DNA of 27,347 nt from an uncultured Muribaculaceae bacterium (GTDB taxonomy: Bacteria > Bacteroidota > Bacteroidia > Bacteroidales > Muribaculaceae): contig CAJTQU010000026.1 in assembly GCA_910578665.1 (NCBI GenBank), positions 1-27,347 of the forward strand, given 5' to 3'. The notes beneath the pieces are model-generated. The model did no database searches. It was not told the DNA's origin and worked only from the letters and a program-made list of their open reading frames with translations. Positions 16,414-24,046 of the stretch are shown here, piece by piece. Every line of letters begins with the position of its first letter. The first letter of the stretch is position 1. The position numbers and the translations under genes are program-made.

Positions 16414-17501
16414 TTCCTGCACAATTATATAGTATTGTTTTTTTGTATATTGTTGTAGTCCTAACAATTTTTGTTTCACTAAAGTTATCTGGACAAACAT
16501 ATAATACAATCAGACATGGAGATAATAATTCAGTCTTTGCGTTGGGATTATGTATGATTTTGGCATTATGGATTGGTATGCGTCCCAGTTGGTGGGGATT
16601 TGGAGATTCAGTATTATATGAACATGTGTTTAATTTGATGAAGAATGATATTCCGGATGCTTATGGAGAGTCAGCTGAAATAGTTTGGAATACGATTACA
16701 TATTATTGTTCCCAAACGATGGATGTCTCAGCTTATTTTACAATAATATCTTTCGGATATTTTGGATTCACTTATCTTGCATGTCGCATATTTACTCCCA
16801 ACAATGTTTTGGTATCAGTATTATTTATGCTTGGGGCGTTTTCATTTTATGCCTATGGAACAAATGGTCTTCGTAATGGTTTGGCTTGTAGTATTACCTT
16901 GTTCATTATTGCTTTTATGTCATGTTCTAATAAGAACTTGCCAATCGCACTAATATTTGTTTTTTTAGCAATAAATATACACAGGACCACATTACTTCCT
17001 TTAACCAGTTTATTCGCGTCAGTATATGTGATAAAATCGTTCAAATGGGCATATATTTTCTGGCTCTTGTCCATTTTAATTAGTCTTGTGGCAGGGGGGG
17101 CTATGACTACTATGTTTGCCGGACTGGGTTTTGATGACAGACTTTCTTATTTAACTGATTATGATATAGGAATGTTCTCCCATACTGGTTTCCGTTGGGA
17201 CTTCCTGCTTTACAGCATGATGCCTATTGTATTAGGATATTATGTTGTTATAAAACGAGGCATTCAGGATCGAACATATACAATTCTATTGAATACATAT
17301 ACCCTTGCAAATGCATTTTGGGTAATGGTGATTAGGGCAAATTACTCAAACCGTTTCGCATACCTCTCATGGTTCATGTATCCTATAGTACTCGCTTATC
17401 CATTACTCAGGCTTGATGTATGGGGTGATATGCAAGGTAAGCGACTTAAACAGATAATGCTTGCCCATATTGGGTTCACATGGTTTATGGCAACATTCTA
17501 A
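16410..17501 (+). CDS. wzy: EpsG-like polysaccharide polymerase (Wzy)
   Basis: A 363-residue integral membrane protein with about ten hydrophobic helices, resembling EpsG-family polymerases. Seen: an early block MRPSWWGFGDSVLYEHVF (about residues 51-68) in a periplasmic loop, then YGTNGLRNGLACSITLF (about 149-165), where the RNG-type segment is typical of EpsG/Wzy. The NIHRTTLLPL block (about 189-198) carries a conserved histidine. The enzyme would join flipped repeat units in the periplasm. It contains seven Gs at 17094-17100 (GGG GGG within AGGA codons); the frame is intact. As the only polymerase candidate in the locus, the Wzy role is likely. Confidence 0.82.
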   Translation: MIPAQLYSIVFLYIVVVLTIFVSLKLSGQTYNTIRHGDNNSVFALGLCMILALWIGMRPSWWGFGDSVLYEHVFNLMKNDIPDAYGESAEIVWNTITYYCSQTMDVSAYFTIISFGYFGFTYLACRIFTPNNVLVSVLFMLGAFSFYAYGTNGLRNGLACSITLFIIAFMSCSNKNLPIALIFVFLAINIHRTTLLPLTSLFASVYVIKSFKWAYIFWLLSILISLVAGGAMTTMFAGLGFDDRLSYLTDYDIGMFSHTGFRWDFLLYSMMPIVLGYYVVIKRGIQDRTYTILLNTYTLANAFWVMVIRANYSNRFAYLSWFMYPIVLAYPLLRLDVWGDMQGKRLKQIMLAHIGFTWFMATF

Positions 17502-17507
17502 TTAGAG

Positions 17508-18407
17508 ATGAAAACATTAACAATTTTTACTCCGGCTTACAATCGCGCTCATACAATAGGACGCACATACGAGAGTCTGCTCCGTCAGACTTCCAAGGAT
17601 TTCGAATGGCTTGTGATTGATGATGGTTCTACGGATAACACATGTGAACTTGTCAAAGGCTGGATTAAAGAAAATAGAATTACTATCAGGTATATTCGGC
17701 AAGAAAATCAAGGCATGCATGGAGCACATAATACGGCTTACCGTAATATAACAACCGAGCTAAACACATGTATTGACTCTGATGATTTTATGCCTGACGA
17801 TGCTGTGGAGAAAATTACTCATTTTTGGAAAGAGTACGGCTCAGATAAATACGCTGGTATTGTTGGACTTGATCAGACAGAAGATGGAAGCATTATTGGA
17901 ACATCGTTTCCTCAGGCGTTGAAAGAAACTACATTGCAAGACTATTATGCAAAAGGAGGTAGCGGTGATAAAAAACTTGTATACAGAACAGATCTAATTA
18001 AGCAATATCCGGACTATCCATTGTTCGAAGGGGAGCGTTATGTTGGTCTTGCATATAAATATATGCTTATTGATCAGGATTACAAGTTGCTGACGTTAAA
18101 CTTGCCACTTGTAACAGTGGAATATCAGCTTGATGGTTCGAGTTATAATATGTACAATCAGTATTGGCGAAATCCTAAAGGTTTTTCCTTTTTTCGTAAG
18201 ACAGAAATGGTTTGTGCTCCTACTTTAAAACGTCGTTTTATATCAAGTATCCATTATGTGGCGAGTTCAATAATATCAAAAAATGGTAGATTTCTTTGGG
18301 AGTCTCCGAAAAAAGCACTTACATTGCTGGCTGTGATTCCAGGTGTACTGTGGTACCTCAAAATAAGGTCAAAAGTTAAATCTAATACAAAGATGAAGAT
18401 TAAATGA
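17508..18407 (+). CDS. Family 2 glycosyltransferase
   Basis: A 299-residue GT-A enzyme. It begins MKTLTIFTPAYNRAHTIGRTYESL, with VIDDGSTDNT (36-45), QENQGMHGAHNTAYRN (65-80) and DSDD at 90-93. The conserved EGERYVGLAYKY segment (about 173-184) holds the acidic block after the donor site. A C-terminal hydrophobic stretch (about 265-290) ending in a lysine-rich tail may anchor it to the membrane. It lies six bases after wzy, and its TGA overlaps the next start as ATGA (18404-18407). Confidence 0.86.
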   Translation: MKTLTIFTPAYNRAHTIGRTYESLLRQTSKDFEWLVIDDGSTDNTCELVKGWIKENRITIRYIRQENQGMHGAHNTAYRNITTELNTCIDSDDFMPDDAVEKITHFWKEYGSDKYAGIVGLDQTEDGSIIGTSFPQALKETTLQDYYAKGGSGDKKLVYRTDLIKQYPDYPLFEGERYVGLAYKYMLIDQDYKLLTLNLPLVTVEYQLDGSSYNMYNQYWRNPKGFSFFRKTEMVCAPTLKRRFISSIHYVASSIISKNGRFLWESPKKALTLLAVIPGVLWYLKIRSKVKSNTKMKIK

Positions 18408-18952
18408 ATAAGATTTTGATGGATGACCTTTATCGCTACATCGGGGATTTGAATAAAAGTCTCATACTACGGTGGCGCTACATCCTTTTTACTCCGGGAT
18501 TTCAATATACTTATTGTTTTCGCAGGGTAACATTGGCGCGCAATCCAGTATCACGCTTTTTTTGGAAAGTATTGTTACGCAGATGTATGTTTCACACCGG
18601 TATCCAAATACCTGTAGGCACTCAAATAGGGAACGGACTGAGAATTTCTCACTTCGGTAATATTGTTGTAAACCCCAATGTTAAAATTGGTAAGAATTTC
18701 AGTATTGCGCAGGGTGCTTTAATAGGGAGCGCACAAGGCAAACGATGTGGGGTGCCGGTTATTGGCAATAATGTTATCGTTAGTGCAAATGCCATGATAG
18801 TTGGAGGGATACGCATAGGCGATTATACTATGATTGCGCCAGGTGCTTTTGTGAACTTTGATGTGCCAGAACATTCTATTGTGATAGGAAATCCAGGGAA
18901 GATAATAACCTCTGACCGCCCTACTGATAAATATAATGTGTATAAGATATGA
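18404..18952 (+). CDS. Left-handed beta-helix (hexapeptide) acetyltransferase
   Basis: A 182-residue protein. The N-terminal 60 residues are helical and basic (FTPGFQYTYCFRR). Residues about 65-175 carry hexapeptide repeats of the beta-helix fold, such as IPVGTQIGNGLRISHFGNIVV, VKIGKNFSIAQGALIG and VIGNNVIVSANAMIVGG. The histidine at 83 corresponds to the catalytic histidine of serine acetyltransferase (CysE)-like enzymes. In polysaccharide loci such proteins acetylate a sugar hydroxyl or amino group using acetyl-CoA. A housekeeping CysE role is unlikely in this operon context. Start and stop both overlap neighbours as ATGA. Confidence 0.84.
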   Translation: MNKILMDDLYRYIGDLNKSLILRWRYILFTPGFQYTYCFRRVTLARNPVSRFFWKVLLRRCMFHTGIQIPVGTQIGNGLRISHFGNIVVNPNVKIGKNFSIAQGALIGSAQGKRCGVPVIGNNVIVSANAMIVGGIRIGDYTMIAPGAFVNFDVPEHSIVIGNPGKIITSDRPTDKYNVYKI

Positions 18953-20028
18953 AAATCCTCCATGTTATTACCTCGTTGCGCACAGGCGGAGCAGAAAAGC
19001 TGATGGTAGATCTTCTTCCCAGGCTGAAGGCAAAGGGCCTGGATGTAGAGCTGCTGTTGTTCGACGGCACCGGCACCCCGTTCCGCCGTTCTGCCGAGGC
19101 CGCCGGGATCAAGGTTCATGATCTCGGCACAGGCGGCAGCGTCTATTCGCCAATGAGGCTCTTCAAACTTATCCCGTATCTTAGAAAGTATGACGTGGTT
19201 CACACCCACAACACCGCACCTCAGCTATTTGCTGCCATAGGCAGCGTGTTATGCTCGGTGGTACTCTATACCACCGAGCATAACACCTCCAACCGCCGTC
19301 GCGGTTGGAGGTGGTATTCGGCCGTAGACCGCTGGATGTACGGCCGCTACCGCAAGGTAATCTGCATCTCGTCCAAGGCCGAGGATAATCTGCGCCGCCA
19401 CATAGGCAAATCTCGGGCAGAAATCATGACAATAAACAACGGCGTGGATGTTGAAAACTACGCCTCCGCTCCGGCCTCGCAGGAGCTTGAGCGCGTCGCC
19501 CCCGGCATCCGCAAGATCATGATGGTGGCCGGCTTCCGCTGGGAAAAGGACCAGGACACGCTCATAAACACCCTTGCTCATCTGCCAGAAAAATTCCATC
19601 TTTTCCTTGTTGGAGACGGCGTTCGGCGAAGAGAGTGCGAGGCGCTTGCCTCGCAGACAGGCGTTGCCGGGCGTGTGCATTTCCTCGGCATACGCTCCGA
19701 TGTTCCGTCACTGCTCCAATCCGCCGACTATGTGGTAATGTCCTCCCACTTCGAGGGCCTGTCGCTGTCATCGGTCGAGGGCATGAGTGTCGGCAAACCC
19801 TTCCTTGCCTCCGATGTCGACGGCCTGCGTGAAGTAGTCGGCGGCGCCGGAATCCTTTTCCCTCACGGCAATGCGGAGTTCCTAGCCGCCGCAATCACAA
19901 GCCTGGAGGCATCGCCCGTCCAATATAAACGTGTGGCGGAAGCCTGCCTGTGCCGGGCCTCCCAATTCGATATATCCAAAATGGCAGACGGATATGCCAG
20001 GGTGTACAAGGCCTGTGAGGCGGAATAA
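18949..20028 (+). CDS. Family 4 glycosyltransferase (GC-rich)
   Basis: A 359-residue GT-B enzyme. The N-terminal loop RTGGAEKLMVDLL is at 11-23, followed by VVHTHNTAPQLFA (83-95) and TTEHNTSNRRRGWRW (108-122). The donor domain starts with IMMVAGFRWEKDQDTLI (190-206), followed by LVGDG (220-224), and the EX7E motif is at residues 269 and 277 (EGLSLSSVE). It is visibly richer in G and C than the genes before it, with GC-ending codons, suggesting a separate origin. Residues 100-122 are encoded by two overlapping strong hairpins (separate entry). The start overlaps the previous stop as ATGA. Confidence 0.88.
   Translation: MKILHVITSLRTGGAEKLMVDLLPRLKAKGLDVELLLFDGTGTPFRRSAEAAGIKVHDLGTGGSVYSPMRLFKLIPYLRKYDVVHTHNTAPQLFAAIGSVLCSVVLYTTEHNTSNRRRGWRWYSAVDRWMYGRYRKVICISSKAEDNLRRHIGKSRAEIMTINNGVDVENYASAPASQELERVAPGIRKIMMVAGFRWEKDQDTLINTLAHLPEKFHLFLVGDGVRRRECEALASQTGVAGRVHFLGIRSDVPSLLQSADYVVMSSHFEGLSLSSVEGMSVGKPFLASDVDGLREVVGGAGILFPHGNAEFLAAAITSLEASPVQYKRVAEACLCRASQFDISKMADGYARVYKACEAE
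19246..19313. repeat. Two overlapping perfect hairpins inside a GT4 gene
   Basis: The first has 18-bp arms (19246-19263 with 19269-19286) around the loop CTCTA. The second has 13-bp arms (19284-19296 with 19301-19313) around CGTC. Both are perfect, and they share three bases. They lie wholly inside the coding sequence of the GT4 gene at 18949, over residues 100-122, and keep it open. Confidence 0.9.
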
Positions 20029-20294
20029 CGGTGGCCTGTAAAAGTGCTGGCAGCCATGCAAACGAGATGTCAGGCCCGCGTTTTCATTTACATACCATGC
20101 AAAAGTTTTTATATCCGCCTACTGTCGTGTATGCCGACGTAATACATTTGCTATACGCGTTAAGCTCACACATGTTGCAGCCGCGAGCCCTGCATGCGTC
20201 CGCGTGTTCTTGAGAGAGAAATATGCCGGTAATTAACGGCAGGAAAGCGTGAGCCTCCGTAATACATTATTCACCACAATATAATAGTTCTGCT
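20029..20294 (+). other. GC-rich gap with repeat and palindrome
   Basis: No gene seen. CGTAATACATT occurs twice, at 20138-20148 and 20258-20268. The first copy includes TACATTTG (20143-20150), a TAnnTTTG match without a -33 TTTG at normal spacing. An imperfect palindrome TGCCG-GTAATTAA-CGGCA spans 20224-20241. It could hold a regulatory site or internal promoter for the following genes. Confidence 0.35.
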
Positions 20295-21446
20295 TTGAAA
20301 ATAATCCGTACATCCACCGTCCCCGGGTCTCTGAATACGTTCTGCCGCGGCCTGCTCTGCGAGCTTCGCGAAGAGGAGGGCTATGATGTCGTGGCTGTCA
20401 GCTCGCCAGGCGAGCAGCTGAGGGAGATAGCGGAGCGCGAGTCCGTAAGGGTTGTCCCCGTTCCGATGGAGCGCCGCATATCGCCTGTCAAAGATCTGAA
20501 GTCGCTGTGGCGGCTTATCCGGGTCTTCAGACGGGAGAAGCCGGCGATGGTTCATTCCATGACCCCCAAGGCCGGGCTCCTCTCTATGCTTGCGGCATGG
20601 GTGTGCCGGGTGCCCGTCAGGGTGCACACGTTCACCGGCCTTGTCTTCCCCACGGCCACAGGGCTGACACAGAAGATACTGATACTTACCGACCGCCTTA
20701 CCTGCGCCTGCGCCACGCATATCGTTCCTGAAGGCGAGGGTGTTAGAAACGACCTTGTCAGCTACCGTATCACGGGTAAGCCCCTCAGGGTGCTCGGCCA
20801 CGGCAATGTGCGCGGGATCGATCTGGCCCATTACGACCGCACCCCCGATGTCGAGGCGCGCGCCGCCGGGATACGGAAGGAGGGGGTGTTCACTTTCGTC
20901 TTCGTGGGCCGCCTCGTGCGCGACAAAGGCATCAACGAGCTTGTCGCAGCATTTCGCCGTCTAAACAAAGAGCTGCCCGCCACACGCCTCATTCTCGTAG
21001 GCCCGCAGGAAAAGGAACTCGATCCGCTCAGCCCCGGTATCCTGGCCGAGATCGTCGGCAACCCAGCGATCGAGGCGGTCGGCTCCCAGGCGGACGTGCG
21101 GCCATGGTTGGCCGCCTCCGACGCGTTCGTCTTCCCCAGCTACAGGGAGGGCTTCCCCAACGTGGTAATCGAGGCCGGTGCCATGGGGCTCCCCTCTATA
21201 GTGACCGATATCAACGGAAGCCGCGAGATCGTTGTCGAGGGGCGCAACGGCATCGTGGTCCCGCCCCGGGACACGGGCGCCCTGAGGACGGCCATGGAGG
21301 ACTTCCTCGAAAACCCAGGCAGGAGGAAAGACATGGCAGCTGCCGCACGTGGGCTGGTCGCATCCAGATATGAGCAGTCTTTCGTTAGAAATTGTCTCAA
21401 AGAATTTTATAAGGAAATCATAAATAATAAGATATGCAACGGGTAA
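20295..21446 (+). CDS. Family 4 glycosyltransferase (GC-rich)
   Basis: A 383-residue GT-B enzyme. It begins MKIIRTSTVPGSLNTFCRG, then SSPGEQLREIAERE (36-49), SMTPKAGLLSMLAAW (88-102) and VHTFTGLVFPT (110-120). The donor domain has FVFVGRLVRDKGINELV (201-217), and the EX7E motif is at 285 and 293 (EGFPNVVIE), followed by GLPSIVTDINGSREIV. This set resembles GT4 enzymes that add the second sugar next to a PglC-type initiating transferase, which lies two genes downstream; that role is inferred. The start is TTG at 20295, chosen because family members begin with this strand and no ATG is available nearby. It is strongly GC-rich until about 21380 and overlaps the next gene by 13 bases. Confidence 0.87.
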   Translation: MKIIRTSTVPGSLNTFCRGLLCELREEEGYDVVAVSSPGEQLREIAERESVRVVPVPMERRISPVKDLKSLWRLIRVFRREKPAMVHSMTPKAGLLSMLAAWVCRVPVRVHTFTGLVFPTATGLTQKILILTDRLTCACATHIVPEGEGVRNDLVSYRITGKPLRVLGHGNVRGIDLAHYDRTPDVEARAAGIRKEGVFTFVFVGRLVRDKGINELVAAFRRLNKELPATRLILVGPQEKELDPLSPGILAEIVGNPAIEAVGSQADVRPWLAASDAFVFPSYREGFPNVVIEAGAMGLPSIVTDINGSREIVVEGRNGIVVPPRDTGALRTAMEDFLENPGRRKDMAAAARGLVASRYEQSFVRNCLKEFYKEIINNKICNG

Positions 21447-22438
21447 TAGTTTTCGGCGCAACGGGTAATCTGGGCGCCTATATAGCGATGCACCTTAAGG
21501 AGCAGGGGTATGACGTGATAGCGGTGGGCGGACGTAAGGACGACCATGGCTTTTTTGCTGCCCACGGCATGCGGTATTATTCGGTGGATATACGCAAGCC
21601 GGAGGCGTTTGATGTGCTGCCTGTTGACGGTATTGACGCTGTGTGTCATTTTGCAAGCTCGCTGCCAAGCCGCTATGCTTTTGATCCTGTCGGTTTGTTC
21701 GAGTCTATCACTATAGGTACTCTCAATGTCCTGAACTGGATGGTGGGATGCGGATGTAAGAAGATAGTTTTTCCCCAGACACCCAGTGATATGGCCATGT
21801 ATCATAATAACGGTTCCGTGATTCCTGATGACGCGCCGCGGCATTTTCCCCTTACCGGCGACCATGCTGTCTATACTATTGCGAAGAATGCGGCGGTGGA
21901 CCTTATGGAGCATTATCGCGCGGAGCACGGTATCGCATTTTTCGCACTTCGTTTCTTCACGATATACCAGTACCATCCCAATGCTTACCATTATGCGGAC
22001 TTCAAGCGCCGCATGATGCCGTTCCGCATGCTTATGGACCGGGCATCCAAATCGCTGCCCATAGAGATATGGGGTGATTGTAAGAAGTCTAAGGAGATGG
22101 TGTATATCAAGGATTTCGTGCGTCTGGTGCGCAACTGTGTGGATTCAGATTTGCCGGGAGGATGCTATAATGTCGGCAATGGCTGGCAGGTGTCGCTCGA
22201 AGAGCAGATCAAAGGGATCATAGAAGTTTTCTCGCCCGAGGATCATCCTTCTGATGTCATTTATTGTCCGGAAAAGCCAGATCCCCTGGAGAATGCTTTC
22301 TGTATGGATCGTACGTTTCGCGATTTGAAGTGGAAACCAATGTATTCATACCTCGACCAGCTCCGCGATTTCAAGCATGAAATGGAGACTGAGCCTATGG
22401 CAGGGCTGTGGGGGAGCAAGGAGGATTATACGGAGTAA
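21434..22438 (+). CDS. NAD(P)-dependent sugar epimerase/dehydratase (extended SDR)
   Basis: A 334-residue Rossmann protein. The dinucleotide motif GATGNLG is at 8-14 and the catalytic YTIAK at 147-151 (Tyr147, Lys151), with Thr116/Ser118 as candidate active-site hydroxyls. The downstream RFFTIYQYHPNAYHYADF and IWGDCKKSKEMVYIKDFV blocks are typical of extended SDR enzymes on nucleotide sugars. The reaction (epimerase, dehydratase or reductase) cannot be fixed. Adjacent to the phosphoglycosyl transferase, it probably makes or modifies the first sugar donor. The start is ATG 21434, inside the end of the GT4 gene. Composition is intermediate between the GC-rich island and the AT-rich 3' end. Confidence 0.83.
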   Translation: MQRVIVFGATGNLGAYIAMHLKEQGYDVIAVGGRKDDHGFFAAHGMRYYSVDIRKPEAFDVLPVDGIDAVCHFASSLPSRYAFDPVGLFESITIGTLNVLNWMVGCGCKKIVFPQTPSDMAMYHNNGSVIPDDAPRHFPLTGDHAVYTIAKNAAVDLMEHYRAEHGIAFFALRFFTIYQYHPNAYHYADFKRRMMPFRMLMDRASKSLPIEIWGDCKKSKEMVYIKDFVRLVRNCVDSDLPGGCYNVGNGWQVSLEEQIKGIIEVFSPEDHPSDVIYCPEKPDPLENAFCMDRTFRDLKWKPMYSYLDQLRDFKHEMETEPMAGLWGSKEDYTE

Positions 22439-22444
22439 AAAGCT

Positions 22445-23059
22445 ATGTATAGGAAGTTCTTTAAACGCCTGATTGATGTTACGGCCAGTGCGGCTGTTCT
22501 TATTCTGGCAAGTCCAGTGCTAGCGGCTGTGGCTGTATTGCTGCATTTTTTCAATGAGGGAGCCGGTGTATTCTTTACCCAGGAACGTCCCGGGCTGAAA
22601 GGCAGGCCTTTCAGGATAGTGAAATTTAAGACTATGAACGAACGTCGTGGTCCTGACGGACGGCTCCTGCCTGACAAGCAGAGGATAACCAGGTTCGGTG
22701 CTTTTGTCCGCCATTCTTCGCTTGACGAGCTGCCCCAGTTATGGAATGTGCTGAAAGGGGATATGTCTCTTATAGGGCCGCGGCCGCTTTTAATGGAATA
22801 TCTGCCTTTGTACACGCCTGAACAGATGCGCCGTCACGATGTGCGTCCCGGCATTTCCGGGTGGGCGCAGTGCCACGGACGCAATAATTTGTCATGGACC
22901 GAAAAATTCAAACTTGATGTGTGGTATGTGGACCATGTCTCTTTCCGTACGGATGTATTGGTGGTTTTGTCCACTCTGCGCGGAGTGATTAAGAAAGCGG
23001 ACATTGATAATGATTCGTCATCCAGATTTACCACGGAGCTTTTCAACGGCAAAAACTGA
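22445..23059 (+). CDS. Small PglC/WcfS-type phosphoglycosyl transferase
   Basis: A 204-residue monotopic initiating enzyme that moves a sugar-1-phosphate from a UDP-sugar to undecaprenyl phosphate. Seen: a basic start (MYRKFFKRLID), one re-entrant hydrophobic helix (about residues 13-35), GVFFTQERPGLKGRPFRIVKFKTM (41-64), the catalytic DE pair at 94-95 in SSLDELPQLWNVLKGDMSLIGPRPL, and GWAQ..GRNNLSWTEKFKLDVWYV. The short length without N-terminal membrane helices matches the PglC type rather than the long WbaP type. It lies near the 3' end of the assembly genes, as such enzymes often do in Bacteroides capsule loci. The next gene begins three bases after its stop. Confidence 0.92.
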   Translation: MYRKFFKRLIDVTASAAVLILASPVLAAVAVLLHFFNEGAGVFFTQERPGLKGRPFRIVKFKTMNERRGPDGRLLPDKQRITRFGAFVRHSSLDELPQLWNVLKGDMSLIGPRPLLMEYLPLYTPEQMRRHDVRPGISGWAQCHGRNNLSWTEKFKLDVWYVDHVSFRTDVLVVLSTLRGVIKKADIDNDSSSRFTTELFNGKN

Positions 23060-23062
23060 TAT

Positions 23063-24043
23063 ATGACACCTGCATCCGTTATAGAATATCTGAAGAAGGC
23101 CCGTAAGGCTGTTGCCGGGTTCAATGAAAGAGAGAGCCGTCACGGATTGTCGGCTTTGTCTTCATATTGTGATTTTCTTTGGTCTTATGTACGATATGGT
23201 TGTTTGATAAACCAATATGTTAACGGCAATTTTAGTAAGTATAGCCGTTTTGAACGCCGCAAAATTATGACGTACCGGCGTATATGTGAGTTTATCAATA
23301 AATGTAATTCTCCCGGCCATATTTACAAGCTGGAAAACAAAGTTGAGTTTAATAAGCATTTCGCTAAGTTTGTCAAGCGTTCATGGCTGAGTTCGTCACA
23401 TATGACTCGTGATGATTTTGAAAATCTGTGCCGTATATCTGACCAGCTGATTGTTAAGCCGCTTGACGATTGTGAAGGACGCGGAATTGAACTTATGCTC
23501 CCCCCCTGTGATATAGATGGCAGAAATCTTCTTTTTGAGAAATTGAAAGATGTAAATGTCATAATTGAGGAAAGAATCTATAATCATGATAAGTTGGTGT
23601 TTAATAATAAGTCGATCAATACGATACGCATAAACAGCCTTACAGATCGCAATGGCAGGGTGCATTTGTTTAAGCCTGTGCTCCGTGTTGGCGTCGGTGA
23701 CCAGTTTGTAGATAATTATAATGCCGGCGGATGTGAATATGCTGTAGATGTAAATACGGGCGTGATTATATCCGAGTGCTATTATAATTACGGATTTAAC
23801 GGGGTTACACATCCCGGATGTGATATTATTATGCCGGGCTATAGGATTCCTATGTGGGAAGAGCTTAAAAAGACTGTGGAGGAAGCCTGCCGTATGATTC
23901 CGGAATGTCGTTTTATTGGCTGGGATGTCGCAATTACGGCAGACGGAGTCCAGCTGATTGAGGGAAATCACAATCCCGGTAATGTGGGGATAGAATATTT
24001 TGGTGAAACTGGCTGGTATGGTAAATTGAAAAATCTTATCTGA
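23063..24043 (+). CDS. Sugar-transfer-associated ATP-grasp ligase, copy 1
   Basis: A 326-residue protein of the ATP-grasp type found in sugar-polymer loci. The N-terminal helical part has CDFLWSYVRYGCLINQYV and YERRKIMTYRR-like segments (35-75). The ATP-grasp core has IVKPLDDCEGRGI (130-142, Lys132), VIIEERI (166-172) and SINTIRI (184-190). Magnesium ligands are predicted at Asp288 in GWDVAIT and Glu300/Asn302 in LIEGNHNPG. ATP-grasp enzymes activate a carboxylate as acyl phosphate and join it to an amine or other nucleophile. Its partners are not known. It is clearly related to copy 2 over its whole length. A run of seven Cs (23500-23506) lies in frame. Confidence 0.8.
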   Translation: MTPASVIEYLKKARKAVAGFNERESRHGLSALSSYCDFLWSYVRYGCLINQYVNGNFSKYSRFERRKIMTYRRICEFINKCNSPGHIYKLENKVEFNKHFAKFVKRSWLSSSHMTRDDFENLCRISDQLIVKPLDDCEGRGIELMLPPCDIDGRNLLFEKLKDVNVIIEERIYNHDKLVFNNKSINTIRINSLTDRNGRVHLFKPVLRVGVGDQFVDNYNAGGCEYAVDVNTGVIISECYYNYGFNGVTHPGCDIIMPGYRIPMWEELKKTVEEACRMIPECRFIGWDVAITADGVQLIEGNHNPGNVGIEYFGETGWYGKLKNLI

Positions 24044-24046
24044 TAT

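Noticed and set aside
18404..18952. Housekeeping serine acetyltransferase (CysE)
   Set aside because: The fold is similar, but the N-terminal part is short and differs, and the gene is coupled on both sides to polysaccharide genes.
19562..19894. Arginine-rich minus-strand open frame in the first GC-rich GT4
   Set aside because: Arginine-rich composition with no domain, fully covered by a clear glycosyltransferase.
20271..21461. Long minus-strand open frames opposite the second GC-rich GT4
   Set aside because: GC-rich genes leave few stops in the antisense frames. The plus-strand gene has all GT4 motifs, and the minus frames look like low-complexity shadows.
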